Of a DNA stretch of 64,000 nucleotides, positions 35,620-44,055 are shown one piece after another. The translations under genes and the position numbers were made by a program. This DNA is from VFMC01 sp040380855. Its GTDB lineage: Bacteria > Actinomycetota > Acidimicrobiia > Acidimicrobiales > Ilumatobacteraceae. Within the stretch, counting starts at the first letter, position 1. Each line of letters starts with the position of its first letter. The notes beneath the pieces were generated by a model. That model did no database searches, was not told where the DNA came from, and saw only the letters and a list, made by a program, of their open reading frames with translations. Location: positions 37,010 through 101,009 of the forward strand of contig JBEIIG010000005.1 in the NCBI GenBank assembly GCA_040380855.1. The letters run 5' to 3'.

Positions 35620-36369
35620 CTAGTAGGGCCACTCGGGTTCGCGGCCGGTGATGCGGCGCAGCAGCCCACCCAGACGCAGGGTGAGCAGCACTTTCAGGCC
35701 GACGTTCTTCACGAACCAGGGCACCTGGGCGAGTTGGCGCAACGCGTTCATCACCCGTGCCGCCACGCCCGGTTCGAGGTCGGCCCGGTACTCGGCCAGC
35801 GACCGGGCACGCCCGACGTAGCGGAACCGCGACCCGAACACCAGCGCCCGACCGATCGCCAGCGTCACCCCCACCGACGAGAACGAGTCGTGGATCAGCA
35901 ACGTGCCACCCGGCTTCACCCGCGCCCCCCAGTCGCGGATGTCGGCCAGCGCCGGCGCATAGCGGTGCGCGCCGTCGACGTACAGCACGGCCAGATCACC
36001 CGTCACCTCACCGTGGGCGACGTCGCTGAACGCACGGATGTGCCGCACCCGCTCGCTCACCCCGGCGGCCGCCAGGTTGGCGTTGAACATCTCGTGGTCG
36101 TCGGCCGCGGCGTCGGCGAACCCTTCGATCTCCTGCGGTCCGCGGTCGTTGCCCGCGTGCGGATCGATCGCCACGACGGCCACCCCGTCGGGTGTCGCCG
36201 ACGCGAGCACGATCGTGCTGCGTCCCCGGAAGCTGCCGATCTCGACGATCTGCTCACCCGCCGTGGTGCGTGCCGCCGCCCCGTACAGCCGGCGCGCCTG
36301 ATCCGACGACATCCAGCCGTCGACATCGGCGACCGCCGCGATCACCTCGTCGTAGGTCTTCAGTGCCAT
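35620..36369 (-). CDS. Class I SAM-dependent methyltransferase (Methyltransf_24 type)
   Basis: Predicted methyltransferase of 249 residues. The ATG at 36369 follows a GGGGAGGA ribosome site by 5 nt. Motif I is IVEIGSFRGRST (41-52), motif II VVAIDPHAGND, and VLYVDGAHRYAPALADI with GGTLLIHDSFSS is characteristic of the Methyltransf_24 family. A basic, hydrophobic C-terminal tail (VMNALRQLAQVPWFVKNVGL) may contact the membrane. Position between the DPPR synthase and dprE1 (24-bp and 10-bp gaps) suggests it modifies the polyprenyl-sugar or the glycan made from it. That is an inference; the acceptor is unknown. Confidence 0.85.
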   Translation of the reverse strand: MALKTYDEVIAAVADVDGWMSSDQARRLYGAAARTTAGEQIVEIGSFRGRSTIVLASATPDGVAVVAIDPHAGNDRGPQEIEGFADAAADDHEMFNANLAAAGVSERVRHIRAFSDVAHGEVTGDLAVLYVDGAHRYAPALADIRDWGARVKPGGTLLIHDSFSSVGVTLAIGRALVFGSRFRYVGRARSLAEYRADLEPGVAARVMNALRQLAQVPWFVKNVGLKVLLTLRLGGLLRRITGREPEWPY

Positions 36370-36393
36370 CGATCCTCCCCGCACCTGACGCCG

Positions 36394-37269
36394 TCAGACA
36401 TACACACCCAACCCGAACACGACCACCCACACCAGACCCAGCACCTGCAAGGTGCGGTCCGACGCGAAGATCTCCTCGGGGGCCGCACCGTGCCCCTGCT
36501 CGATGATCAGCGTGTAGCGCAGCAACGCGGTGGCCATCGGCACGATCGACAGTTCGTAGAACGGCCAGGTCGTTCCCGCCAACTCCTTGGTGTCGAATGC
36601 CCAGATGCAGTACGACACGAGTGCCGCGCCACAACTGACCGACAGCACGGTGCGCAGGAAGTCGAGCGAGTACTCCTCGAGCGTCGAGCGCACCGACCCC
36701 TCGTCGCCCAGTTCACGCAGCTCGGCATAGCGCTTGCCGGCGACGATGAACAGCGACCCGAACGAGGTGGTGAGCAGGAACCAGGTGCTCATCGGCACAT
36801 CGGTGCCCACCGCACCGGCGATGGCGCGCAGCACGAAGCCCGATGCCACGGTCACCAGGTCGACCACAGCGATGTGCTTCAGCACACTGCTGTACATCGA
36901 GGTGGTCACGACGTAGATGGCGAGCACGATGGCCGTCTGCCACTGCGGCACCGCCGACAGGGCGATACCGCCCACCAGCAGCACCGTCCCCACCACCCGG
37001 GCGAGGCCGATGGGCACGGTACCGCTGGCGATCGGCCGGTACCGCTTGGTGGGGTGCCGCCGATCGGACTCGACGTCGAGCAGATCGTTCCAGTAGTAGG
37101 TGCCGCTGCTCACCATGCAGAACGCGACGAACACCACCAGCGCCCGCCACAGCGACGAGCCGTTGTCGAGCACACCGGCGGCTCCGGGAGCGGCGAACAC
37201 CAGCAGGTTCTTCGCCCACTGCTTGGGGCGAGCCTGCTTCAGCAGCGCACGGCCGAGCGACGAGTTCAT
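36394..37269 (-). CDS. ubiA: Decaprenyl-phosphate phosphoribosyltransferase (UbiA superfamily, DPPR synthase)
   Basis: Membrane prenyltransferase-fold enzyme, 291 residues, that joins PRPP to polyprenyl phosphate, giving decaprenyl-phosphoryl-5-phosphoribose. Eight to nine helices. The first Asp-rich motif NDLLDVESDRRHPTKRYRP (61-79) is nearly identical to that of mycobacterial Rv3806c; the second site is VLKHIAVVDLVTVASGFVLR. The ATG at 37269 overlaps the stop of the HAD phosphatase gene by 4 bp. Together with dprE1 and dprE2 downstream this gives an arabinose-donor pathway in one operon. Confidence 0.93.
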   Translation of the reverse strand: MNSSLGRALLKQARPKQWAKNLLVFAAPGAAGVLDNGSSLWRALVVFVAFCMVSSGTYYWNDLLDVESDRRHPTKRYRPIASGTVPIGLARVVGTVLLVGGIALSAVPQWQTAIVLAIYVVTTSMYSSVLKHIAVVDLVTVASGFVLRAIAGAVGTDVPMSTWFLLTTSFGSLFIVAGKRYAELRELGDEGSVRSTLEEYSLDFLRTVLSVSCGAALVSYCIWAFDTKELAGTTWPFYELSIVPMATALLRYTLIIEQGHGAAPEEIFASDRTLQVLGLVWVVVFGLGVYV

Positions 37270-37907
37270 CGGGCCTCCCCTGCCGGTGCTGCCTGCACCG
37301 TCGTACCGTGTACCCACACCGGGTGATGCGCCATCGCCAGCAACTCGCGGTCGCCGCGGCTGTCGCCGTAGGCCCACACCTCGGCGTCGGCCACCCCGTT
37401 CGCGCTCAGCCAGCCACGAAGACGCCGGGCCTTCTCGCCGGCACGGCAGTTGGGCCCGTCGAGCGCTGCCAGGTACCGACCGTCGCGCTGGGCCACATCC
37501 GTGCACAGCACATCGCCCACGCCCAATCGCGCCGCGAGTGGTTCGAGATACGGCCGCAACGAGGCCGACACCAGCACGGTGCGGTGCCCGCGTTCTTGGT
37601 GCCAGCGAAGCCTGGCCACGGTGTCGGGCCGCAACATCGTGGCGGCCACCGTGTCGGCGAAACCATGGCCCTGCTGGGCCACCGTCGCCACCTCGCGCCC
37701 GGCGAACACCCCGCCCACCACGACGGCCTTCAGCCGGTCGCGGTCGCGGCGCAGTGCACCACCTGCGGTGGCGAGCGGGTGCTTGGCGAACGCGGCCGCC
37801 ACACCCAGCCGACCCGCCACCAGTTCCAGGAACGGGCGCACGCAGTCGCGCACGGTCAGCGTGCCGTCGACGTCGAAGGCCGCCACCACATCGGCCGACG
37901 TGCTCAC
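37266..37907 (-). CDS. HAD-IB family phosphatase, candidate DPPR phosphatase
   Basis: Soluble HAD hydrolase of 213 residues. GTG start at 37907; DxDGT nucleophile motif AFDVDGTLTV (Asp12, Asp14), motif II VLVSASLRPYL, motif III Lys in AGEKARRL and motif IV YGDSRGDREL. The cap between motifs I and II is helical, as in SerB-like HAD-IB enzymes. It overlaps both neighbours by 4 bp (aroA upstream, ubiA downstream). No other phosphatase lies in the donor operon. A role in removing the 5-phosphate of decaprenyl-phosphoryl-5-phosphoribose is therefore plausible, in place of the PAP2-type enzyme proposed in mycobacteria. Phosphoserine phosphatase-type activity is the alternative. Confidence 0.85.
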   Translation of the reverse strand: MSTSADVVAAFDVDGTLTVRDCVRPFLELVAGRLGVAAAFAKHPLATAGGALRRDRDRLKAVVVGGVFAGREVATVAQQGHGFADTVAATMLRPDTVARLRWHQERGHRTVLVSASLRPYLEPLAARLGVGDVLCTDVAQRDGRYLAALDGPNCRAGEKARRLRGWLSANGVADAEVWAYGDSRGDRELLAMAHHPVWVHGTTVQAAPAGEAR

Positions 37908-39184
37908 CGCAACTCCTCGAGCATCTGCCAGTAGTCGGGCCAACTCTTCGACACCACACCCGGATCGTCGATCTCCACACCGTCGGCCACCAGGCCGAGC
38001 AGGGCGAAGGCCATCGCCAGGCGGTGGTCGTGATGGGTGTGCAGCACCGCCGCCGAGGGTGGGCCGGGCTGCACCACCAGCCCGTCGTCGGTCTCGGTGG
38101 CCCGCACCCCCGCCCGGCGCAGCTCGGCGCACAGGTCGCCCAGCCGGTCGCTCTCCTTGGCACGGATGAAGCCCACCCCGCGGATCGTGGTGGACGTGGT
38201 GGCGAATGCGGCGACGACGGCCAGGGTGGGCACCAGATCGCTCATGTCGACCATGTCGATGTCGAGGCCGCGCAGCGGGCCCTCGCGGGTGACGGTGGTG
38301 CCCGTTGCGTTCTGCACCACCTCGCAGCCCATGTCCGACAACACCTCGACGAACCGGGCGTCGCCCTGCAGCGCAGCGGCGGTGAGGCCGGGCACGTGCA
38401 CGGTGCCACCCGCCACGGCGGCGGCGGCGAGCGGATAACTGGCCGAACTGGCATCGGGCTCGACCACGTAGTCGGTGGGCGCATACCGACCCGCCGGCAC
38501 CACCACCTCGTCGTCGCTCACCATCACACCGCTCACTCCGAACGACGCCATCACCGCCGCCGTGATGCCCACGTACGAGCGCGACACGAGCGGTGTCGTG
38601 AGCCGCAGACGCAACCCGCCGGACAGGTAGGGGCCCACCAGCATGAGCGCCGTGATGTACTGGCTGCTCACGTCGCCGCGGATCGACAGCGGCTCGCCCG
38701 ACCGGCCGCCGATGGGGCCGCGCACCGTGACGGGCAGATGCCCCCACTCGCCTGCAGCGCGCACATCGGCGCCCAGCTCGACGAGCGCATCGTGCAGCGG
38801 CGCCATCGGCCGCCGCCGCAGCGCCGCCTCACCGTCGACGGTGATATCGCTCGAACCCAGGGCGGCCAGCGCGGTGACGAAGCGCGACGTGGTGCCCGCC
38901 AGCCGCGTGGACAGCACATGCGACCCCGGGGCGAACACCCCACCGGTGCCCTCCACGGTGACGACATCGTCGTCGGCATCGGCAAAGGCACAGCCGACGC
39001 CCAGCACGCCGAGGCAGTCGAGCATGGCCGCCGTGTCGTCGCCGGGTGCGATCCCGCGCAGCACCGAACGCCCCGACGCCAGAGCGGCACACACCAGCGC
39101 CCGGTTGGCGATGCTCTTCGAACCCGGCACGCGCACGGTGGCGTCGACCGGCCCGTCGAGCGGCTGGACGCAGTAGGTGGTCAT
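37904..39184 (-). CDS. aroA: 3-phosphoshikimate 1-carboxyvinyltransferase (EPSP synthase)
   Basis: Shikimate-pathway enzyme joining phosphoenolpyruvate to shikimate 3-phosphate; 426 residues, normal length. Lys23 in VPGSKSIANRAL, the PEP-site loop LAGTTSRFV with its conserved Gly, GDVSSQYITALML, and RAKESDRLGDL near the C terminus are all present. The ATG overlaps the tyrA stop by 4 bp, so two steps of aromatic amino-acid synthesis are coupled. The stop overlaps the HAD phosphatase start by 4 bp, tying aroA into the arabinose-donor genes. Confidence 0.96.
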   Translation of the reverse strand: MTTYCVQPLDGPVDATVRVPGSKSIANRALVCAALASGRSVLRGIAPGDDTAAMLDCLGVLGVGCAFADADDDVVTVEGTGGVFAPGSHVLSTRLAGTTSRFVTALAALGSSDITVDGEAALRRRPMAPLHDALVELGADVRAAGEWGHLPVTVRGPIGGRSGEPLSIRGDVSSQYITALMLVGPYLSGGLRLRLTTPLVSRSYVGITAAVMASFGVSGVMVSDDEVVVPAGRYAPTDYVVEPDASSASYPLAAAAVAGGTVHVPGLTAAALQGDARFVEVLSDMGCEVVQNATGTTVTREGPLRGLDIDMVDMSDLVPTLAVVAAFATTSTTIRGVGFIRAKESDRLGDLCAELRRAGVRATETDDGLVVQPGPPSAAVLHTHHDHRLAMAFALLGLVADGVEIDDPGVVSKSWPDYWQMLEELR

Positions 39185-40281
39185 GCCAACCGCTGCACGG
39201 CAGGCCGGTAGCCGCGCGCCATCAGCCCACCGCGATACATCTCGCCAATCGCCGCGTCGACCAGCACCACGGCCACACCACGGGTGCCCTCCACGTTGTG
39301 CACCACCTCGAAGCTCTCGATGTTCACACCCAACTCGGCAGCCAGGGTGAAGATCTCGGCAGCCGATCCCGGCCGGTCGAGGATGGGGATGCGCACCTCG
39401 GCCAGTTCGGCCGGGTGGTTGGCGCGTACCGGCAGGTTGGCGCGGGCCTCGCGGGCGCGCTGCAACCGGGCCTGCAACCCCTCGCGGTCGTTGGCCGCCA
39501 CCACCGTGCGCATCTCGCCGAGTCCGTCGATCAAGCCGTCGAGCGCCGACAGGATGGCGCTGCGGTTCTCGGCACAGATGTCGAGCCAGATCGCCGGGTG
39601 CCCCGACGCGATCCGGGTCATGTCGCGGAACCCACCGGCGGCCAGCCGCAGCAGCGCCGCGTGTTCCTCGGCCCGCGAACTGGCCAGTCCCATCAGCGTG
39701 GCCGCAGCGAGATGCGGCACATGGCTGATCACGGCCACCACCTGGTCGTGCCGGGCTGCGGGCAGCGCCACCACCTCAGCGCCCAGTTCGGCCACCACGG
39801 CGGCAACCGCGGCGAAGGTCGAGTCGGCGGTGGCGGCCGACGGGGTGAGTACCCAGGTGGCGCCCATGAACATCGAACCGTCGGCCCCGTCGAGCCCCTC
39901 GAGTTCGCTGCCGGCCATCGGGTGCCCGCCGACGAACCGCGGATCGTCGATCGCGTCGACCACCCCGGCTTTCACGCTGCCCACATCGGTCACCACGCCG
40001 CGAGTGGCGGCGAGCGCGATCGCAGCCTGGTCGGCCAGCGACAGCACCGGCGTCGCCACGAACGTGATGTCGGCGTCGGGGTCGAGGCCGCTGGCCGAGA
40101 TGATGCCCATCGCCAGCGCCCGCTCCACACGGGCCGGGTCGCGGTCGGTGCCCGTCACGGTCCAGCCGCGTTCGGTGAGGCCGAGCGCGATCGACCCGCC
40201 GATGAGGCCCAGACCCGATACCGAGGCGCGACGGTGCCCGGGCGCGGCAACGGGTTCGTCGGGGGCAGGCACCACGGGCAC
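39181..40281 (-). CDS. tyrA: Prephenate dehydrogenase with C-terminal ACT domain
   Basis: Tyrosine-branch dehydrogenase, 366 residues. The GTG at 40281 leads to a short tail, then the dinucleotide motif SVSGLGLIGGSIALG. Other family marks are FVATPV, VTDVGSVKAGVV, GGHPMAGSELEG and the catalytic-helix His in ISHVPHLAAATLMG. An ACT regulatory domain fills the last 75 residues (VRIPILDRPGSAAEIFTLAA), implying feedback control by an aromatic amino acid. It lies 5 bp after rluB and overlaps aroA. Confidence 0.94.
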   Translation of the reverse strand: MPVVPAPDEPVAAPGHRRASVSGLGLIGGSIALGLTERGWTVTGTDRDPARVERALAMGIISASGLDPDADITFVATPVLSLADQAAIALAATRGVVTDVGSVKAGVVDAIDDPRFVGGHPMAGSELEGLDGADGSMFMGATWVLTPSAATADSTFAAVAAVVAELGAEVVALPAARHDQVVAVISHVPHLAAATLMGLASSRAEEHAALLRLAAGGFRDMTRIASGHPAIWLDICAENRSAILSALDGLIDGLGEMRTVVAANDREGLQARLQRAREARANLPVRANHPAELAEVRIPILDRPGSAAEIFTLAAELGVNIESFEVVHNVEGTRGVAVVLVDAAIGEMYRGGLMARGYRPAVQRLA

Positions 40282-40286
40282 CGAAT

Positions 40287-41075
40287 CTACCGGTGCTGCC
40301 CGGCGCCGACCGTCTCGACGAGCACCTTCACCTCGTGCGCGGTGAGCGGTCGCCAGGCACCCGGTCGCAAGGTGCGGTCGCTCAGCGAACCGATGCGCAC
40401 CCGCACCAGGCGCCGCACCGGATGGCCGATCGCCTCGCACATCCGGCGTACCTGCCGGTTCCGGCCCTCGTGGATGGTGATCCGCAGCACGCCCGGCGAC
40501 GGCTGCGACACCTGTGCCGGGGCGGTCACGCCGTCGTCGAGTTCCACACCGGTGCGCAGCGCGCGCAGCCCTCCGGCCGACACTGCGCCTCCGTCGACAT
40601 CGACCAGGTACTCCTTGTCCACCCCGTGACTGGGATGGGTGAGCCACTGGGCCAGTTCGCCGTCGTTGGTGAGCAGCAGCAGCCCCTCGGTGTCGAGGTC
40701 GAGCCGGCCGACCGGGAACACGCGCGGCTCACGGGGCACCATGTCGATCACCGTCGGGCGGCCGTGGGTGTCGCTCGCCGTGGTCACCACACCGGTGGGC
40801 TTGTTCAACAGGTAGTAGACGAGCCCCGGGCGCACCCCCACCGGCACGCCGTCGACCTCCACCCGGTCGTGGTCGGGCTCGACGCGTCGCCCGAGCACGG
40901 CGACCTCACCGTTCACCGTCACCCGGCCCGCAGCGATCAGGTCCTCGCACACCCGCCTGCTGCCCCAGCCGCACGCGGCCAGCACCTTCTGCAGTCGTTC
41001 GCCCTGCGGCAGAGCGGCCGAGCGGGCGGCCATCTGCTCCCACAGCGGGGGTTCGGGGCGCCGGTCGTCGCTCAC
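40287..41075 (-). CDS. rluB: 23S rRNA pseudouridine synthase, RluB/RsuA family
   Basis: rRNA-modifying enzyme, 262 residues. After a polar 25-residue leader comes an S4 RNA-binding domain (RLQKVLAACGWGSRRVCED), then the catalytic domain with Asp in VGRLDLDTEGLLLLTNDG, and the C-terminal HEGRNRQVRRMCEAIGH. The GTG start at 41075 overlaps the scpB stop (GTGA). The order scpA-scpB-rluB is widely conserved in Gram-positive bacteria and supports the call; the exact target uridine is assumed from that. Confidence 0.93.
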   Translation of the reverse strand: MSDDRRPEPPLWEQMAARSAALPQGERLQKVLAACGWGSRRVCEDLIAAGRVTVNGEVAVLGRRVEPDHDRVEVDGVPVGVRPGLVYYLLNKPTGVVTTASDTHGRPTVIDMVPREPRVFPVGRLDLDTEGLLLLTNDGELAQWLTHPSHGVDKEYLVDVDGGAVSAGGLRALRTGVELDDGVTAPAQVSQPSPGVLRITIHEGRNRQVRRMCEAIGHPVRRLVRVRIGSLSDRTLRPGAWRPLTAHEVKVLVETVGAGQHR

Positions 41076-41743
41076 GCCGAGGCGTCGGGCTGTGCAGGCG
41101 GGATCACCGGTTCGACACGCAGGCCCTGCTCGAGTGCCTCGACCACCTCGGCGCCGGGAACGAACTCGGCGATCGGCGGCAGGTCGGTCAACGACGCGAG
41201 GCCCAGCTTCTCGAGGAACTGCTGGGTGGTACCGAACAGCACCGCCTGCCCGGGGCCGCTGTCGCGCGCCACCTCGGCGATGTAGCCACGTGCCTGCAGG
41301 GTGCGCAGCACGCCGTCGGGGTCGACACCGCGGATCGATGCCACCTGGGCACGCGAGATCGGCTGCTTGTAGGCCACGATCGCCAGCGTCTCGAGCGCAG
41401 CGCCGCTCAACCGGGCCCGTTGGCCGTCGAGCAGGAACCGTTCGACATAGGGCGACAGGTCGCCGGCGGTCTGGTAGCGGTAGCCACCGGCGACGTGCAC
41501 CAACTCGAACCCGTGCCCGGCTTCGACATAGCTCGCCGCCAGTTCCTGGCAGAGGTGTTCGATGGTGTGCACCGGTAACTCCAGCAACTGGGCGAGCAGC
41601 TCGGCGGGCACCGGCTCGACCGCCACCAGCACGATCGCCTCGATGGCGCGTACCGACTCGGCGTCGGGCACGCCCGGCACACGCGTCGCGCCCGGTTCGG
41701 GCAGCAACGGTTCGGGCAGGAGCGGTTCGGGCTGGTCGGTCAT
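41072..41743 (-). CDS. scpB: Segregation and condensation protein B
   Basis: Winged-helix kleisin partner of the SMC-ScpAB condensin complex; 223 residues. The ATG at 41743 is chosen. An N-terminal leader of about 25 residues contains three PEPLL-type repeats, then the domain starts at ESVRAIEAIVLVAVEPV. LSGAALETLAIVAYKQPISR and SIRGVDPDGVLRTLQARGYI are the recognisable second winged-helix elements, followed by YGTT-like FGTTQQFLEKLGLASL. It lies 28 bp after scpA and is translationally coupled to rluB. Confidence 0.94.
   Translation of the reverse strand: MTDQPEPLLPEPLLPEPGATRVPGVPDAESVRAIEAIVLVAVEPVPAELLAQLLELPVHTIEHLCQELAASYVEAGHGFELVHVAGGYRYQTAGDLSPYVERFLLDGQRARLSGAALETLAIVAYKQPISRAQVASIRGVDPDGVLRTLQARGYIAEVARDSGPGQAVLFGTTQQFLEKLGLASLTDLPPIAEFVPGAEVVEALEQGLRVEPVIPPAQPDASA
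41693..41737 (-). repeat. 15-bp tandem repeat, three units, at the scpB N terminus
   Basis: Units starting CGGTTCGGGC at 41693, 41708 and 41723 differ only in their last 5 bases. They encode PEPLL-PEPLL-PEPGA, a proline-rich leader before the ScpB fold. Five-codon period. Confidence 0.85.
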
Positions 41744-41771
41744 CGTGGTCCTGGGGTGCAGTCGGGGCGGG

Positions 41772-42551
41772 TCAGCCGTCGTAGTCGTCGATCGCCGTCG
41801 AGGCCTCGTCGGCATCGACGCTCAGGCCGTTCCAGACGATGTCGATGTCGCCGAATCGTTCGGCCTGGTCGAGGTCGACCGCGCCCTGCTTGAACAACTC
41901 GAGCAGGGCGAGGAACCTCACGATCACCTCGAGCCGTTCGACGAGGCCGCTGGTGAGCCGAGCGAACGAGATGCGTCCGGCCCGCGGCAGTTCGTCGATC
42001 AGCTCGGCCATCGCGTCGGCGACGCTGATGCGGATGGGGGCCACGTGGAACAGGTCGATCCGTGGCACGGGCTTGGGGGTGATCACCCGCAGGTAGGCGG
42101 CCTGCAGGCGGCGCGGGTGGGTGCCCTCGAGCAGATCGGGCACCAGCGCAGCGAACCGCTCGTCGGGCCCGGTCTGGCGCGGGAAACTGCGGTCGGCCTC
42201 GTCGGCGAGGCGCGAGAACACCGACGCGACGTCCTTGAACGTCTTGCACTCCAGCAGGCGGGCCAGCAGCAGGTCGCGCTCTTCCCACAGCGCCAGCTCG
42301 TCGTCGAGGTCGACATCGTCGCGGCCGGGCAGCAGTCGGCGCGCCTTCAGTTCCACGAGCGTCGAGGCGATCATCAAGAACTCGGTGGCCACGTCGAGGT
42401 CGATCGACTGCATCCGCTCGACCTCGGCGAGGTAGGCATCGACGATGCGGGCCAGCGACACTTCGTAGATGTCGACCTGTTCTTTCAAGATGAGGTGGAG
42501 CAGCAGGTCGAACGGGCCCTCGTAGACAGGGGTGGCCACCTCGAACGACAT
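41772..42551 (-). CDS. scpA: Segregation and condensation protein A (kleisin)
   Basis: Kleisin subunit that bridges SMC heads in chromosome condensation; 259 residues. The N-terminal SMC-binding segment has YEGPFDLLLHLILKEQVDIYEVSLARIVDAY (first 20 residues diagnostic), then TEFLMIASTLVELKARRLLP and the C-terminal winged helix VVRFLALLELFKQGAVDLDQ. ATG at 42551, only 51 bp from the divergent trpS start, so the operon promoter must lie in that gap or within trpS. It is the first gene of the ten-gene minus-strand run. Confidence 0.95.
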   Translation of the reverse strand: MSFEVATPVYEGPFDLLLHLILKEQVDIYEVSLARIVDAYLAEVERMQSIDLDVATEFLMIASTLVELKARRLLPGRDDVDLDDELALWEERDLLLARLLECKTFKDVASVFSRLADEADRSFPRQTGPDERFAALVPDLLEGTHPRRLQAAYLRVITPKPVPRIDLFHVAPIRISVADAMAELIDELPRAGRISFARLTSGLVERLEVIVRFLALLELFKQGAVDLDQAERFGDIDIVWNGLSVDADEASTAIDDYDG

Positions 42552-42602
42552 GGCTCAAAACTACCCCCGACGAACCGTGGCGAGTCGATAGCGTTGCCCG
42601 CC

Positions 42603-43589
42603 GTGACCCGTGTGCTGTCCTGCATCCAACCCACCGGCGACGTCCACCTGGGCAATTACCTCGGGGCGCTGCGCAACTGGGTGACCGGCCAGTACGAGTG
42701 CGACGCCTTCCACGGCATCGTCGACCTGCACGCCCTCACCGTCACCGACCGGCCCGGTGTGCTGGGCGACGCCACCGTCACCCTGGCCGCGATGCTGTTC
42801 GCGGTCGGCCTCGAACCCGAGCAGGCCACCGTGTTCGTGCAGAGCCATGTGCCCGAGCACTCGCAGCTGGCCTGGGTGATGGAGTGCACGGTCAGTTACG
42901 GCGAGCTCAGCCGGATGACCCAGTTCAAGGACAAGTCGGCCAAGCGCGAGGGCGACTTCATCTCCGCCGGCCTGTTCACCTATCCGGCGCTGCAGGCAGC
43001 CGACATCCTGCTGTACGACGCCGACGAGGTGCCGGTGGGCGACGACCAGCGCCAGCACGTCGAGATCACCCGCGACATAGCCATCCGCTTCAACACCCGC
43101 TTCGGCGACACGTTCACCGTGCCCAAGGCCGTGCACCCCAAGGCCGGTGCCCGGGTGATGGATCTGCAGGACCCCACGTCGAAGATGTCGAAGTCGGCCG
43201 GCAGCGACGCGGGGCTGGTGTACCTGCTCGACGACCCCGCCGCCATCGCCAAGAAGTTCAAGCGGGCCGTCACCGACAGCGACAGCGAGGTGCGCTACGA
43301 CCGGGCGGCCAAGCCCGGCGTGTCGAACCTGCTCGACATCCTGTCGGCCTGCACCGGCGACACCCCCGAAACCCTGGCCGAGCGCTACACCCAGTACGGC
43401 CCGTTGAAGGCCGACACCGGTGACGCCGTCGTCGAACTGGTGCGTCCCATCCAGGCCCGCTACCACGCCCTCATGGACGACCGCGGCGAGCTCACCCGCC
43501 TGCTGCGCGTCGGCGCCGACAAAGCCGGTGCCGTGGCCCGCGCCACCCTGCAGCGCGCGTACGACCACATCGGCCTCCTCCCCCGCTGA
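42603..43589 (+). CDS. trpS: Tryptophanyl-tRNA synthetase
   Basis: Class I aminoacyl-tRNA synthetase, 328 residues, typical bacterial length. GTG start at 42603, because the family always begins close to SCIQPTGDVHLGNYLGA (HIGH-like HLGN). LQAADILLYDADEVPVGDDQ and the KMSKS loop TSKMSKSAGSD are intact. It is isolated on the plus strand between two minus-strand operons; the next gene converges 25 bp downstream. Confidence 0.97.
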   Translation: MTRVLSCIQPTGDVHLGNYLGALRNWVTGQYECDAFHGIVDLHALTVTDRPGVLGDATVTLAAMLFAVGLEPEQATVFVQSHVPEHSQLAWVMECTVSYGELSRMTQFKDKSAKREGDFISAGLFTYPALQAADILLYDADEVPVGDDQRQHVEITRDIAIRFNTRFGDTFTVPKAVHPKAGARVMDLQDPTSKMSKSAGSDAGLVYLLDDPAAIAKKFKRAVTDSDSEVRYDRAAKPGVSNLLDILSACTGDTPETLAERYTQYGPLKADTGDAVVELVRPIQARYHALMDDRGELTRLLRVGADKAGAVARATLQRAYDHIGLLPR

Positions 43590-43614
43590 CGCATCCGCCG
43601 ATCGGGTCCCGGCG

Positions 43615-44055
43615 TCAGATGTCGTCGGCGGCGCGCAGATCGGCGAACGCATCGCCGCTCCCCCGCACCAACGCCACGGTCACCGGGTCGCTCCCGGCCG
43701 CCTCGAGCAACTCGGCCCCGATGCGCTCGTGATCGTGATAGCGCCGGAAGCGGTCGGTTCGTGGCCCCACCACCGTGGCCACCACCCTCGCCAGCGTTCC
43801 CAGCCCGGCATCGATCTTGCCCACGTCGTGCAGTAACGCGCCCGCCATCTCGGCCCGCGTCGCCGACGAGCGGCGATCGGCGAAGCGCCGGGCCACCAGC
43901 ACGGCGTGGCGCCGATCGGCCACCGCCAACTGCTGCCACAGCGCCCACTCGCCGTCGGCCAGCCAGCCGCGCACCCAACCCTCGTCGGCGGCCGACGGCG
44001 GCCGACGCGACAGCGACCCCACGAACCGACGGACGAGATGAGCCGGGCTCGCCAT
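43615..44055 (-). CDS. HD domain phosphohydrolase-like protein
   Basis: Small HD-fold protein, 146 residues. It shows DRRHAVLVARRF (first metal His), LLHDVGKIDAG (HD pair plus Lys) and HDHERIGAELL further on, so the metal-dependent phosphohydrolase site looks complete. The ATG at 44055 shares one base with the xerD stop (TGATG), making it the last gene of the long minus-strand run. The C terminus reaches ADDI with no extra domain. Substrate unknown; nucleotides or signalling nucleotides are typical. Confidence 0.85.
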   Translation of the reverse strand: MASPAHLVRRFVGSLSRRPPSAADEGWVRGWLADGEWALWQQLAVADRRHAVLVARRFADRRSSATRAEMAGALLHDVGKIDAGLGTLARVVATVVGPRTDRFRRYHDHERIGAELLEAAGSDPVTVALVRGSGDAFADLRAADDI

